This document shows, piece after piece, positions 17,249-27,456 of a stretch of DNA of 64,000 nucleotides (positions are counted from its first letter, which is position 1; the number at the start of each line of letters is the position of its first letter). Origin of the DNA: Catenulispora sp. MAP5-51 (lineage in GTDB: Bacteria > Actinomycetota > Actinomycetes > Streptomycetales > Catenulisporaceae). The stretch is taken from NCBI RefSeq assembly GCF_041261205.1, contig NZ_JBGCCH010000046.1:1-64000 (forward strand), given 5' to 3'. The translations under genes were made by a program, and so were the position numbers. A model generated the notes under the pieces. It did no database searches. It was not told where the DNA came from and worked only from the letters and a program-made list of their open reading frames with translations.

Positions 17249-17926
17249 ATGCGTGTCCTCGTCATCGAAGACGACGAATCCACCGGTGCGTCCCTGGCCT
17301 GGGGCCTGCGGGCCGAGGGCTACACCGTGGCCCTCGCCGCCGACGGTGGCGAGGGCCTGTGGCAGGCCATGGAACACGACTTCGACCTGATCGTCCTCGA
17401 TGTCATGCTTCCCGGCCTGGACGGCTACCAGATCTGCTCGCGCCTGCGCGAGGCCGGCAACTGGACGCCCATCCTCATGCTCACCGCCATGGACGCCGAC
17501 CTCGACCAGGCTGAGGGCCTCGACCTGGGAGCCGACGACTACCTCACCAAACCTTTCGCCTACCCGGTCTTGCTGGCCCGGATCCGTGCCCTGCTACGCC
17601 GCGGCACCACGCCGCGGCCCGCCCTGCTCAACGCGGGCGACCTGACCCTGGACCCGGCGACCCGCGTCGTCCGCCGCGCCGGCCAGTCGATCGCGCTGAC
17701 CCCGGGTGAGCTGGCGGTGCTGGAGTACCTGCTGCGCGCCGACGGGCGCGCGGTGTCCAAGAGCGAGTTGTTGGAGCACTGCTGGGACGAGAACTCCCAG
17801 TCCGATCCGGCGGTCGTCGAGGTCCGGATCCACCACCTGCGCCGCAAGATCGACGCTCCGTTCACCGCGGCGCTGGTGGAGACCGTCCGGGGAGCGGGGT
17901 ACCGCATTGATCCGCGCCACTCGTAG
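17249..17926 (+). CDS. OmpR-family two-component response regulator
   Basis: The 225-residue protein has a receiver domain with the acidic pair E7/D8/D9, phosphoacceptor D51 (LIVLDVMLPGLDGYQ) and Lys in YLTKPF. A winged-helix effector domain follows (LTLDPATRVVRRAGQSIALT, VVEVRIHHLRRKID, VRGAGYRI). It follows the MMPL gene by 3 bp and its 3' end overlaps the kinase start by 20 bp. Confidence 0.95.
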   Translation: MRVLVIEDDESTGASLAWGLRAEGYTVALAADGGEGLWQAMEHDFDLIVLDVMLPGLDGYQICSRLREAGNWTPILMLTAMDADLDQAEGLDLGADDYLTKPFAYPVLLARIRALLRRGTTPRPALLNAGDLTLDPATRVVRRAGQSIALTPGELAVLEYLLRADGRAVSKSELLEHCWDENSQSDPAVVEVRIHHLRRKIDAPFTAALVETVRGAGYRIDPRHS

Positions 17927-19286
17927 CCGTTCGCTATGGCTGCGGCTCACCGTGCTGGCCACGCTGGCCATCACGGTGACCGTGGCCGTGGCGACCGCCG
18001 TGCTGGTCGCCACGCTCGTCAGCTCGGTGCGGTCCAACGTGACCACCACGCTGAACACCTACGCGGAATCCGTGGCGCACTCGGCCGTCGACGGACGCTG
18101 GCCCACTCCCCTGCCGCCGGCCCCCGGCGACCCGGGGATGTGGGCGCAGGTCGTCGACTCCTCGGGCAGGGTCCTGGCCGCCACCCAGAACGTCGCCGGG
18201 CGGCCCGCGATGTACATGCTCACGGCGGGCAGCACCTCGCCCAAGCCTTCACCGACCCTGGTGGGGCACGGAGACGAACAGGTGGTCGCGCAGCGGTACG
18301 TGGCCGGCTCGACGCCGGTCGTCGTCTACGCCGGCGGTCCGACGCGACTTCTCAGCATTCTGACCAGCGACATCAGAGGACACCTCCTCTACACCGTGCC
18401 CCTGGTCCTGCTCGGCGCGATCGGCATCTCCTGGCTGCTGATCGGCCGCACGCTGCGCCCGGTCGAGCACATGCGGGCCGAGGCCGCCGAGATCACCGGC
18501 AGCGGCCTGCACCGCCGCATCCCCGAACCGGACAGCGACGACGAGATCGGCCGGCTCGCCCGCACCCTGAACACCATGCTCGGCCGGCTGGAGGACTCCG
18601 CCGCCCGCCAGCGCCGCTTCGTCGCCGACGCCTCCCACGAGCTGCGCACCCCCGTCACCGCCATCCGCACCACACTGGAAGTCGGCCTCGCCCACCCCGA
18701 CCAAGCCCCCTGGCCGGAGCTCGCGACCCGCGCCACCGCCGAGGCCGCCAGACTCCAACGCCTGGTCGACGCCCTGCTCGTTTTGGCGCGCGCCGACGAC
18801 GACACCCTGATCGGCCGCCGCGAACCGGTCGATCTGGGCCGGCTGGCCCGCACGGTGGTCGACGCCGCCCCGGCGCGCCTGCCCGTCGAGATCGACGCCT
18901 TGCCCGGCATTAAGGTCCTCGGCGACGCCGACCAGCTGACCCGCCTGATCCGCAACCTGCTCGACAACGCCGACAGCCACGCCGACAGCTGGGTCCGCCT
19001 CACCGTCGCGGAAGCCGAGCCGGACACTGTGGTCCTGGAAGTCGCCGACGACGGACCCGGGATCGCCCCAGCCGACCAGGAACGGGTCTTCGACCGCTTC
19101 GTCCGGGTGCAGGCGGCACGAGACCGCAAGTCCGGGGCGACCGCGGGCACCGGGCTCGGGCTTTCCATCGCCCGCGACATCGTCACCGCCCATGGCGGCA
19201 CCATCACCGTCGACGACACCCATCCCCGCGATGAGAACCGCAGTGGCGCGAAGTTCACGGTCAGGCTGCCGATCGCCGGCCGATAG
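17907..19286 (+). CDS. Sensor histidine kinase
   Basis: The start is placed at TTG 17907, overlapping the response regulator end, with GGGAGCGGGG upstream. The 459-residue kinase has an N-terminal membrane helix (LRLTVLATLAITVTVAVAT), an extracytoplasmic sensor of about 120 residues and a second helix (YTVPLVLLGAIGISWLLIG). A HAMP domain, the phosphoacceptor H-box (DASHELRTPVTAI), N-box (RNLLDNADSHAD), G1 (VADDGPGIAPADQ) and G2 (GTGLGLSIARDIVTAHGG) follow. The sensed signal is unknown; it probably controls the MMPL pump. Confidence 0.95.
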   Translation: MIRATRSRSLWLRLTVLATLAITVTVAVATAVLVATLVSSVRSNVTTTLNTYAESVAHSAVDGRWPTPLPPAPGDPGMWAQVVDSSGRVLAATQNVAGRPAMYMLTAGSTSPKPSPTLVGHGDEQVVAQRYVAGSTPVVVYAGGPTRLLSILTSDIRGHLLYTVPLVLLGAIGISWLLIGRTLRPVEHMRAEAAEITGSGLHRRIPEPDSDDEIGRLARTLNTMLGRLEDSAARQRRFVADASHELRTPVTAIRTTLEVGLAHPDQAPWPELATRATAEAARLQRLVDALLVLARADDDTLIGRREPVDLGRLARTVVDAAPARLPVEIDALPGIKVLGDADQLTRLIRNLLDNADSHADSWVRLTVAEAEPDTVVLEVADDGPGIAPADQERVFDRFVRVQAARDRKSGATAGTGLGLSIARDIVTAHGGTITVDDTHPRDENRSGAKFTVRLPIAGR

Positions 19287-19294
19287 TCCTCAAT

Positions 19295-19312
19295 ACTCGC
19301 GGACCCGCGAGT
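19295..19312. terminator. Short hairpin between convergent genes
   Basis: ACTCGCGG-AC-CCGCGAGT forms an 8-bp GC-rich stem just after the kinase stop and before the convergent hydrolase stop. No T-run follows, as is common in actinobacteria. Confidence 0.4.
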
Positions 19313-19330
19313 TCGGCGACGCGGGCCCGT

Positions 19331-19993
19331 TCAGGTCCGCGCCAGCTGTCGCTCGATCCACTGAGATGCCGTAGCGGTGATGAGGGCCATCGTCTCCGGG
19401 TGGGCAGTGCCGCTGGGGGTGCCGAAGGTGTGGTTCGCGCCGGCGATCTCGACGAGTTCGATCTCGGCCGGCAAGGCCGGGAACTGCTCGGGGCGGCCGA
19501 AGGGGTCGCGCGTGCCCTGCAGGACAAGGGTGGGTCGGCCAGTCGCAAGCAGTTCTCGGGAGCTGCCGGGTCCAAGCAGCGGATAGGCCAGGGCGAGTAC
19601 GGCGTGCGCGCCGAGTCGCTCGGCGGTGCGGCAGGCCACTTGGGATCCGGCGCTGCGGCCACCGGAGATGACGGGGACGCCCAGGTCGGCGGCGATCGGC
19701 CAGACGGCCCGCCAGGCGGTGTCGAGCGAGGGCTCGTCGGAGCCGTCGCGGGTGCGGTTCATCCGGTACGGCTGGGTCACCAGGGCGACGCTGACTCCCC
19801 GGGCCGGGAGGGCTGCGGCGAGTGCTTGCAGGTCTGCTGCCTCCACTCCGGTGGCTGTGCCGTGGCCGAGCAGGGCCACAGCGCGCGGCGCGCCGGGTGC
19901 GGGGTACCAGGTGATTCCTGCCGCGCCGACGGGGGTGGGCACGAATTCCATCGCCGGCCCGGTGTCAGCCATCGAATTCGCCCGGTCACTCAT
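19331..19993 (-). CDS. Alpha/beta hydrolase (KANL3/Tex30-like, dienelactone-hydrolase fold)
   Basis: The 220-residue protein reads ITWYPAPGAPRAVALLGHGT, then VISGGRSAGSQVACRTAERL (nucleophile Ser in GRSAGS), VLQGTRDPFGRPEQFPA (acid Asp) and IAGANHTFGTP (catalytic His). This completes the triad of the KANL3/Tex30-type hydrolases common in actinobacteria. Its ATG overlaps the TGA of the upstream hydrolase (ATGA), so translation is coupled. The substrate is unknown. Confidence 0.8.
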   Translation of the reverse strand: MSDRANSMADTGPAMEFVPTPVGAAGITWYPAPGAPRAVALLGHGTATGVEAADLQALAAALPARGVSVALVTQPYRMNRTRDGSDEPSLDTAWRAVWPIAADLGVPVISGGRSAGSQVACRTAERLGAHAVLALAYPLLGPGSSRELLATGRPTLVLQGTRDPFGRPEQFPALPAEIELVEIAGANHTFGTPSGTAHPETMALITATASQWIERQLART

Positions 19994-20610
19994 CGGCTCT
20001 CTCCTTCTGTCTCCTTCTGCCTCCGGGCGAGTTCTGTCTCCGTGCGAGCCTCGAGGAATGCGGCGATGGGCCCGGCCACCGCGTCGTGGCCGGGGACGAT
20101 GTGGCCACCGGAGTGTTCGACGACCAGCGGGTCGGCGAACCGGTCGGCCAGGCGCAGCGAATCCCTGCGCGGCACGATCACGTCGCTGCGTCCGATGACG
20201 TGGGCCGAGGGCGTGGTGAGTTCGTGCCGCAAGAGTGCGGCATGTTTCGGCAGGTCGCTGGTGAAGCCGCCGACCAGGATGGCGAAGCGGAAGTGGAATT
20301 CGGGCGGGGCGCCTCCGCTCTCCTGGACCGCGGTGAGCAGACCGGCCAGGGCCGCTCCTTGGCTGAAGCCGAAGACCCCGTCGAACCTGGGTCCGGCACA
20401 GACCAGCTCGATCGCCCAGTCGCGGGTACGCTCCCAGCCGTCGAAGCCCTCGTGCCACCAGCCGAAGTCTCCGGTGGCCAGGGAGGGTGCGTCGACGTAG
20501 ACGAATTCGACGTCCGTGGGCAGGGCGGCGGTCAGCGATGCCATCTGATCGCGCAGGATCGCGCCACTGCCGTGGTAGCCGTGTAGGCACAGTATGCGTA
20601 GGTCAGACAT
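19990..20610 (-). CDS. FSH1-type serine hydrolase
   Basis: The 206-residue protein starts MSDLRILCLHGYHGSG. It carries the nucleophile motif GVFGFSQGAALAGLL and, later, GRSDVIVPRRDSLRLADRF (Asp region) and VEHSGGHIVPG (catalytic His), matching the FSH1 serine hydrolase family related to carboxylesterases. It is the first gene of a two-gene hydrolase operon, divergent from a LysR regulator with 114 bp between them, so the LysR protein may regulate it. Confidence 0.8.
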   Translation of the reverse strand: MSDLRILCLHGYHGSGAILRDQMASLTAALPTDVEFVYVDAPSLATGDFGWWHEGFDGWERTRDWAIELVCAGPRFDGVFGFSQGAALAGLLTAVQESGGAPPEFHFRFAILVGGFTSDLPKHAALLRHELTTPSAHVIGRSDVIVPRRDSLRLADRFADPLVVEHSGGHIVPGHDAVAGPIAAFLEARTETELARRQKETEGESR

Positions 20611-20724
20611 GGGTCACCGCCGTTGGGAGTTGGCTCTGGGTGAGGGGGCCCTGTGCTTCATCCTGCTGCGGCAGCTATCCATATGTCCAACAAATGAAAG
20701 TTCTCGAACTGATAGATTTTTTGC

Positions 20725-21645
20725 ATGACAATTTCCCTGCGCCAACTGGAGTACTTCATCGCCGTCGTCGATGAGGGCTCGTTCACCCGCGCCGCGGAAG
20801 TGCTGGGCATGAGCCAGCCGGGCCTGTCCCACCAGATCCAGGCCCTGGAACGGGAGCTCGGCGGGCCACTGCTGGAACGCCTACCGCGCCAGGTCCGGCT
20901 GACTCCAGCCGGCCGCACCGCCCTGCCACACGCTCGGGCGAGCCTGGCCCACGCGCAACGTGCCTCCAGCGCTGCCCGCCGGGCATCCGGCGTGGAGACC
21001 GGCGAACTGCACGTGGGGACCCTCTACTCAATCAGCACCGGGGTGTTGCCCGGGGCGCTGCGTACCTGGCGGCGTGAGTACCCCGAACTCCAAGTCCACC
21101 TGGTCGAGTTTCCCCACACCAACGATCTGATCGCGGCGATGGAGGCCGGAGCCGCCGACGTCGCGGTCGGCCCCACCCCGCCGAACTGGGACGGGCCCTG
21201 CCGGACGATCGGCGTCGAAGAGTTCGTCATCGCCGCGGCTCCCGACGCCCTGCCCTATCCCGACGGTGCACAAGTCCCGATGGTCGATCTCGCACAGCAG
21301 GAGTGGGTGCACTACACCGCACGCAGCGGCTTGTCCGACATCCTCAACGCCGCCTGCGGGCAAGCCGGCTTCACTCCCAAACTCTCGGTGCGCACCGAGC
21401 AGAGTGCGTCCGCACTCAGCCTGGCCCGCGCGGGGATCGGCCTCGCCCTGCTGCCCGGAAACATCGTCCCCAGGCACTTCGACGGCGCCCTGCTGCGCCC
21501 TGACCCGCCCGTTCTGCGGCCCCTGTCGGTGTACACCAGAGTGCGCCCCGACCCGATCACCGCAGCCTTCGTCTCCGCGATCTCAGTCGAAACCCTCGTC
21601 ACCCCGACCCACATCACCGATCGACTCGGTCCGCCGACACGGTAG
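20725..21645 (+). CDS. LysR family transcriptional regulator
   Basis: The 306-residue protein has the LysR N-terminal helix-turn-helix (ISLRQLEYFIAVVDEGSFTR, AAEVLGMSQPGLSHQIQALE) and a periplasmic-binding-like effector domain (GELHVGTLYSIS, AAPDALP, ARAGIGLALLPGN). No Shine-Dalgarno is seen before the ATG, so translation may be leaderless. It is divergent from the hydrolase pair. The motif ACAAATGAAAG occurs 25 bp upstream of it and again before the PEBP-like gene at 21845, hinting at shared control. Confidence 0.92.
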   Translation: MTISLRQLEYFIAVVDEGSFTRAAEVLGMSQPGLSHQIQALERELGGPLLERLPRQVRLTPAGRTALPHARASLAHAQRASSAARRASGVETGELHVGTLYSISTGVLPGALRTWRREYPELQVHLVEFPHTNDLIAAMEAGAADVAVGPTPPNWDGPCRTIGVEEFVIAAAPDALPYPDGAQVPMVDLAQQEWVHYTARSGLSDILNAACGQAGFTPKLSVRTEQSASALSLARAGIGLALLPGNIVPRHFDGALLRPDPPVLRPLSVYTRVRPDPITAAFVSAISVETLVTPTHITDRLGPPTR

Positions 21646-21844
21646 AGCCGAACCGGCACTGTTGGCGGCGCCGCCGACGGCTCCATGCATTCAGTTTATG
21701 GAAATCAGTGATTCTAGTTCTTGGACAAATGAAAGCGCGTCCGAGACGATCCTTCCAAGCGCCAAACGGCACCGAGCCAGAGGCCGAAGACGCTCGCGGC
21801 CGCCGCCCGACGGCCGATCCGATCGTGAGGAAGGACCGCGCGAA

Positions 21845-22531
21845 ATGAAAATCAGTAAACTGAGGATCACCGCTGCCGCCGTGGCTCTCGGGCTCGGCGT
21901 GGGCGCCGCCTACACCTTCGGCGCCGGCAGCGCCGCCGCGAGCGGCGCGTCGGTCGCTGCCGGGGCCCACGGCGGCTCGTCCCGCCACCACGACTTGCCG
22001 AACCCGTACGAGTTCCTGCCGAAGGTGCCCTCCTTCACGGCATACAGCACCACCGCGCACAACGGCCACCCGCTGCCGCTCCCGCAGTGGTCGGGCATCT
22101 TCGGAGTGCCCGGCGGCAAGGACATCTCGCCGGAGCTGTCCTGGCACGGCTTCCCCAAGCAGACCAAGAGCTTCGTGGTCTCGATGTACGACCCGGAAGC
22201 GCCGACCCAGGCCGGCTTCTTCCACTGGATCGTCGAGAACATCCCGGCCACCACCACCAGCCTGCCGGAGAACGCGGGCACACTCGACTCCACCACCCTG
22301 CCCACCGGAGCAATCCAGCTCGAAGGCGACGCCGGCATGGACCGCTACATCGGCGCGGCCCCGCCGGTCGGCTCCGGCATCCACGACTACTACATCACCA
22401 TCACCGCCCTCGACGAGCCCACCACCGGACTCGGCGCGACTACCAGCGGCGCCCTGCTCAACTTCGCGATCGACAGCCACACCATCGCCCGGGCCTCGGT
22501 GATCTTCCCGACCGTGGCCCCGGCGAAGTAG
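21845..22531 (+). CDS. Secreted YbhB/YbcL (PEBP-like) family protein
   Basis: The start ATG at 21845 has GAAGGA upstream. The 228-residue product has a signal peptide (MKISKLRITAAAVALGLGVG). A PEBP-like domain follows with DISPELSWHGFPKQTKSFVV, SMYDPEAP, GFFHWIVENIPA and HDYYITITALDEP, which form the conserved ligand pocket of the Raf-kinase-inhibitor-like YbhB family. The function is unknown in bacteria; ligand binding or hydrolase modulation is possible. It is followed immediately by an insertion sequence end at 22535. Confidence 0.88.
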   Translation: MKISKLRITAAAVALGLGVGAAYTFGAGSAAASGASVAAGAHGGSSRHHDLPNPYEFLPKVPSFTAYSTTAHNGHPLPLPQWSGIFGVPGGKDISPELSWHGFPKQTKSFVVSMYDPEAPTQAGFFHWIVENIPATTTSLPENAGTLDSTTLPTGAIQLEGDAGMDRYIGAAPPVGSGIHDYYITITALDEPTTGLGATTSGALLNFAIDSHTIARASVIFPTVAPAK

Positions 22532-22534
22532 CCG

Positions 22535-23252
<718 letters not shown>

Positions 23253-23626
23253 CACAGGACGCACAGCAGGGCACACCGGCGGAAGCGCGTACGGCTTGAG
23301 GTGGCCACGCATCTCGTCCGGTAGGGAGCCGCGCCGTCTTCCAGCTGGTCCACCGCAGGTGGCGATGCCGAACGGTTGTGACGTGACTCGATACGTGGCA
23401 TCTGGACGTCGATGTAACCTGCGACGGTGAACGATTCTTGACGCTAGGTGGCGCCGGTGTGCCTGGATTCTTGGCACGGATTGGTACGCGAGTGAAGCGC
23501 TCGCCAGTCGCACGCCTGCGGTCGACCGCAAGGCGATCGCCGAAGCTGGCTGTCCAAGTGATCTATCTGCCGCGAGCGCAGGTAAAACGGGTGATCGTCG
23601 CCGCGCACGGGGCTAGGGTGCCGCGC
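23253..23626. other. Intergenic stretch with no recognised feature
   Basis: Reading frames in this 374-bp stretch between the IS remnant and the M3 peptidase have no recognisable domain. Nothing further is supported. Confidence 0.4.
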
Positions 23627-25581
23627 ATGGTGCGCCATCATCCTGATTATGCGAACGTCACGCCCGGCGAGCTGGCCCTGGCCTGTCGAGCAGCGCTCGA
23701 CGACTGCGATGCCCGTATCGCCGCGCTGATCGCGATCCCGGCTGAGCAGCGCACGTTCGAGAACACGGTGGTAGCTGTGGAGGAGGCCCGCGCTGCGGTA
23801 ACAGAGGCCCGGGCGGCCTGGGGATTGCTCGCGGAGGTTTCTCCCGACAAGGACCTGCGGGGGGCCGCGCAAGAGTGGGCCGAACGGCTCGACAAGCGCA
23901 CGGTCGGTATCGGCCTCGACGAGCAGGTGTTCCGCGCGGTGCGCGAGTACGCGAACGGCACGCAGGCCCCGGCGCTGACCGGGGTGGACGCCCGGCTGCT
24001 GGGCGATCTGCAACGTGACTACCAGCGCAGTGGGATCGGCTTGCCGACTGCGCAGCGCGAGAGGTTGCGGGTGCTTTTCGACGAGCTGGTTGAGCTCGGG
24101 TCCGGGTTCACCGCGACCCTGGCAGGCTGGCGGGACGGCATCGTCGTGGACCGGGACGAGCTGGCGGGTCTGCCGGAGGCGTACATCGAAGGGCTCGAGC
24201 GTGTCGGCGATTGCTACCGGGTCTAACTGGACAACCCCGAGTTCTGGCCCTTCATGTGTGACGCCCGCTCGGCCAAGCGGCGGCGGGAGCTGCTGGAGAA
24301 GGACTTACGCAAGGGCGGTGCGGAAAATGTCGCCCGGCTTGAACGCGCCCTCGTCGTACGCCGCGAGATCGCCGGAATCCTGGGCTACTCATGCTGGGCC
24401 GCGTACGTCCTGGAGACGCGGATGGCCAAGACGCCTGAGGCGGTCGCAGCGTTCCTCGACGACCTGCGCTCCCGGATCGCGCCGAAGGCCGCCGCCGACA
24501 TGGCTGAGATGGCCGACGCCAACGAGGATGCCGGCGGTTCGCGTGAGATAACGCAGTGGGACCAGCCCTACGCGATCAGTCGGCTCAAGCAGACGCGCTA
24601 TGCCTTCGACGATATGGAGATCACGCAGTATCTTCCGCTGGAAGCCTGCCTTCAGGGGCTGTTCGCGACAACCGGCACCATGTTGGGGATCCGGTTCGAA
24701 GAAGTGGCCGACGCCTCGGTCTGGCACCCAGACGTGCGAACCTTCGACGTGGGCGAAGCTACGGGCGGCGCGCCATTCGGGCGCTTTCACCTCGACCTCT
24801 TCCCCCGTCCGGACAAGTACAAGCACGCGATGGCCCTCGCCCTGCGACCAGGACGGCGACTCGCGGACGGCTCCTGGCAGCAGCCTGTCGCGGTGATGCT
24901 GGCCAACCTCACCCGCCCGCATGCCGACGCACCATCGCTACTGCGGCACGCCGAACTCGTCACGCTCTTCCACGAGTTCGGCCACGTGCTCCACGAGATA
25001 CTCGCCCGCGCCGAGCACCTGCGGTACTCCGGCGCCGAGACAGAGATCGACTTCGTGGAGGCACCTCGCAGATGCTTGAGCACTGGTGTTGGGAACCAGC
25101 TGTCATCACCGGGTTCGCACGTCACCACCGAACCGGCGAGCCGATACCGAAGCACCTGCTGGACGCACTGGCGACCGCGAAGACCGCCGCATCGGGAGTA
25201 TTGACCATGCAGCAGCTGGCACTCGCGACGCTCGACGCGGCCTATCACTCGGCCCAATACGGCGGCAACAGCACCGCGACCTACGCAGAGGTGTACACCC
25301 AGCACGGCGAATCCTATGTCGAGGGCACTCACCTGCAATCCGGCATCACGCACCTGTTCGGGTACGACGCCGCGTACTACAGCTACCTCTGGTCGAAAGT
25401 ATTGGGCGACGACATGTACACCCGCTTCCAAGAAGCCGGCCCGCTCGACCGGGCGACCGGTGCACGCTACCGCCGTACCGTCCTGGAGCGCGGCGGAACT
25501 GCCGACGCAGAGGCGATGGTCCACGACTTCCTCGACCGCGAACCATCCAACGAAGCTTTCCTACGCGAGATGGGCTTGTGA
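23627..25581 (+). pseudogene. Peptidase family M3 (oligopeptidase), nonsense plus frameshift
   Basis: From ATG 23627 (HHPDYANVTPGELALACRAA) through three reading-frame segments the sequence reconstructs an M3 metallopeptidase of about 650 residues. Conserved elements are RTFENTVVAVEEA, the zinc motif HEFGH (24971-24985) in VTLFHEFGHVLHEIL, EIDFVEAPSQMLEHWCWEP and YLWSKVLGDDMYTRF. Two lesions are present: TAA at 24224-24226 between CYRV and LDNPEFW, and loss of one base near 25064-25067 between EAP and SQML. Family members degrade short peptides in the cytosol. The remaining fragments cannot make an intact enzyme unless the lesions are sequencing errors. Confidence 0.9.
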
Positions 25582-25742
25582 GTCGAGCGAGCGCCCCTGA
25601 AAGCTGTCGACCGTGCACGCGGCGACGGCGTTGTTGCCCCTGTCAGTGAACGGCTCAACCTCGACGCGATCCGTGGACGTACTTCACCACGATGCGCCTG
25701 AGCGAGACGCGAAACCGTAAGACCCGCGCTCTCACAGAACGG

Positions 25743-25818
25743 TGAACCGCACCGGGACTATGCCATGCCCCTCCGTTTGACAGCCAGGTCAGAGGAGCGC
25801 CCGGACCTGGCTGTCAAA
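25743..25818 (+). repeat. MITE-like repeat copy with 15-bp perfect hairpin
   Basis: It begins TGAACCGCACCGGGACTATG, as do the copies at 39032 and 60692. The stem TTTGACAGCCAGGTC (25776-25790) pairs perfectly with GACCTGGCTGTCAAA (25804-25818) over a 13-base loop. The surrounding 25582-25897 has no recognised gene; a 51-codon ORF (25765-25920) starting inside the repeat has no homology I recognise. Confidence 0.75.
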
Positions 25819-25897
25819 GCCGTGACCGTGGCGCGAACCCGGGACGCTTCAGAGGCGAAGCGCCGGCTCCGCGCCGAGGGCTACGACCCCGATCGCA

Positions 25898-27316
25898 TCA
25901 AGCACCGCTACCTTCGGTGACCCCCTGCGCCGCCGACCGGCGGGCGAGGACACGCAGCTGTTCCGGAGTCAGCTCCGTGTGGGCGAGCCCGGCGGCGTAG
26001 CGGCGGATCAGATCGTGGAAGCGATAGCGCCCACCGGTCGTACGCCGCACCAGATGGTCGTCCTGAAGCCGCTCCAGGATCTCGTCGGCCTCAGCGGCTC
26101 CGATGCCGTCGGCTGCTGCCGCGGCGAGGGCTGCCGCGGCGCTGAACTCATCGTCCGCGTGCAGGCCCAGTGCGCAGAACAGGAACTTGGCCGGGGCCGG
26201 AAGCCGGCGGTACGACAGGTCGAAGACGGGACACAGCGTTCGGCCTGCCGCGCTGAAAGCGCCGAGCCCCGGAGCTCGCAGCCGGTCGGCGAGGTCGGCG
26301 AGCGTCCACGCCGGCCGGGAGCGCAGCCGGGAAGCGGCCAAGGCGATCGCGAGCGGGAGGGAACCGCAGGCCTCGACGATCGCGGTGGCGGCCGCCGGTT
26401 CGGCCGTGATCCGCACGGTTCCGGCGATGCGTGCCAGCAGGGTGACCGACTCGACGGGCCTGAACACGTCCAGCGTGTGCAGGAAGGCCGTGTCCAGCCC
26501 GGCGAGGCTGCGGCGGCTGGTCACCAGCACCAGGCAGGACGGGGCGGAGGGGATCAGGGCCCGGATCTGCTCCGCGCCCGCGGCGTTGTCCAGCAGGATG
26601 AGTGCTTTCCTGTCGTGCATCTGATCGCGGAACATCGCTGCCCGCTCTTCCAACGCCGCGGGGATGCGCTGGGCCGCCACGCCCAACTGGCTCAGGAACG
26701 TGCCCAGGACGACCGCCGGGTCGGCCGGTGCGTGATCGGCGTCGAACCCCCACAGGTCCGCGTACAGCTGGGTGTCGGTGAACCGGCCGCTGTTCACCAG
26801 CTCGTGCGCCGCGTGCAGCGCCAGTTGCGTCTTGCCGATCCCGGCCATGCCGTCGATGGCCAAGGTCACGGCCCCGTTCGCGCCGTGGTCGCCGTCGGCG
26901 GCCGCCGTGGCCGGCTTCAGGACGGCCGCGAGATCCCGTTCACGGCCGGTGAAGACAGCCGTCGCGGCCGGCAGCTGGCGCAGCACCCTCGGCGGCCCGC
27001 CGAGCCTGGCCTCGACGTGGGCCCGCGCGCAGGCCCGCTGCCACCGGGCCGCTTCCGGATCCCGCAGGCCCAGGGCCCGGACCGTGGCCATCAGCAGGTC
27101 GATGTCCAACCGGCGGCGGCGGGCCTGGAACAGGTCTCTGACCGTGGTGTGGGCCAGCGCCTGCGGCGGCCGCAGCTTCAGGCCCGCCGACCTGGCCAGC
27201 GTCCGGAACGAGGGGTTCCCCGACGCCGCCCGCAGCAGATTCAGTGCCTCTATGAGTCCGGCCATGTCCCGGACCTGGTCCGGATCCGGCACCGTCCCGT
27301 GGTGTTCCTCAATCAC
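25898..27316 (-). CDS. STAND NB-ARC ATPase with N-terminal helix-turn-helix-like domain
   Basis: The 472-residue protein begins with a helical segment resembling an Xre-like DNA-binding domain (GLIEALNLLRAASGNPSFRT, LARSAGLKLRPPQALAHTTV). It continues with FTGRERDLAAVL and an NB-ARC domain: Walker A GMAGIGKTQLA at residues about 156-166, Walker B KALILLDNA, and the CGSLPLAIALAA (GxP) motif. The C-terminus ends after the winged-helix region (RYRFHDLIRRYAAGLA) with no TPR or sensor repeats, unlike full AfsR-type proteins. It is divergent from a SARP gene with the same NB-ARC type and may cooperate with it. Start GTG 27316. Confidence 0.85.
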   Translation of the reverse strand: MIEEHHGTVPDPDQVRDMAGLIEALNLLRAASGNPSFRTLARSAGLKLRPPQALAHTTVRDLFQARRRRLDIDLLMATVRALGLRDPEAARWQRACARAHVEARLGGPPRVLRQLPAATAVFTGRERDLAAVLKPATAAADGDHGANGAVTLAIDGMAGIGKTQLALHAAHELVNSGRFTDTQLYADLWGFDADHAPADPAVVLGTFLSQLGVAAQRIPAALEERAAMFRDQMHDRKALILLDNAAGAEQIRALIPSAPSCLVLVTSRRSLAGLDTAFLHTLDVFRPVESVTLLARIAGTVRITAEPAAATAIVEACGSLPLAIALAASRLRSRPAWTLADLADRLRAPGLGAFSAAGRTLCPVFDLSYRRLPAPAKFLFCALGLHADDEFSAAAALAAAAADGIGAAEADEILERLQDDHLVRRTTGGRYRFHDLIRRYAAGLAHTELTPEQLRVLARRSAAQGVTEGSGA

Positions 27317-27456
27317 GCCATCGCCCCCGCCCGCAGGTCTTGATGGCCGAACCGTCTCGTCAGGACTTCACAGAACGGCTCCAGGCAGCCTCCAGCTCTG
27401 GTGGCCGAGATCTGGTACCCGAGCTCCGATGTCCCTCCCGTGGCAGAATTCGGCGG

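Noticed and set aside
25979..27343. A 454-codon plus-strand frame opposite the NB-ARC gene
   Set aside because: No domain is visible, and the opposite strand carries Walker A and Walker B motifs.
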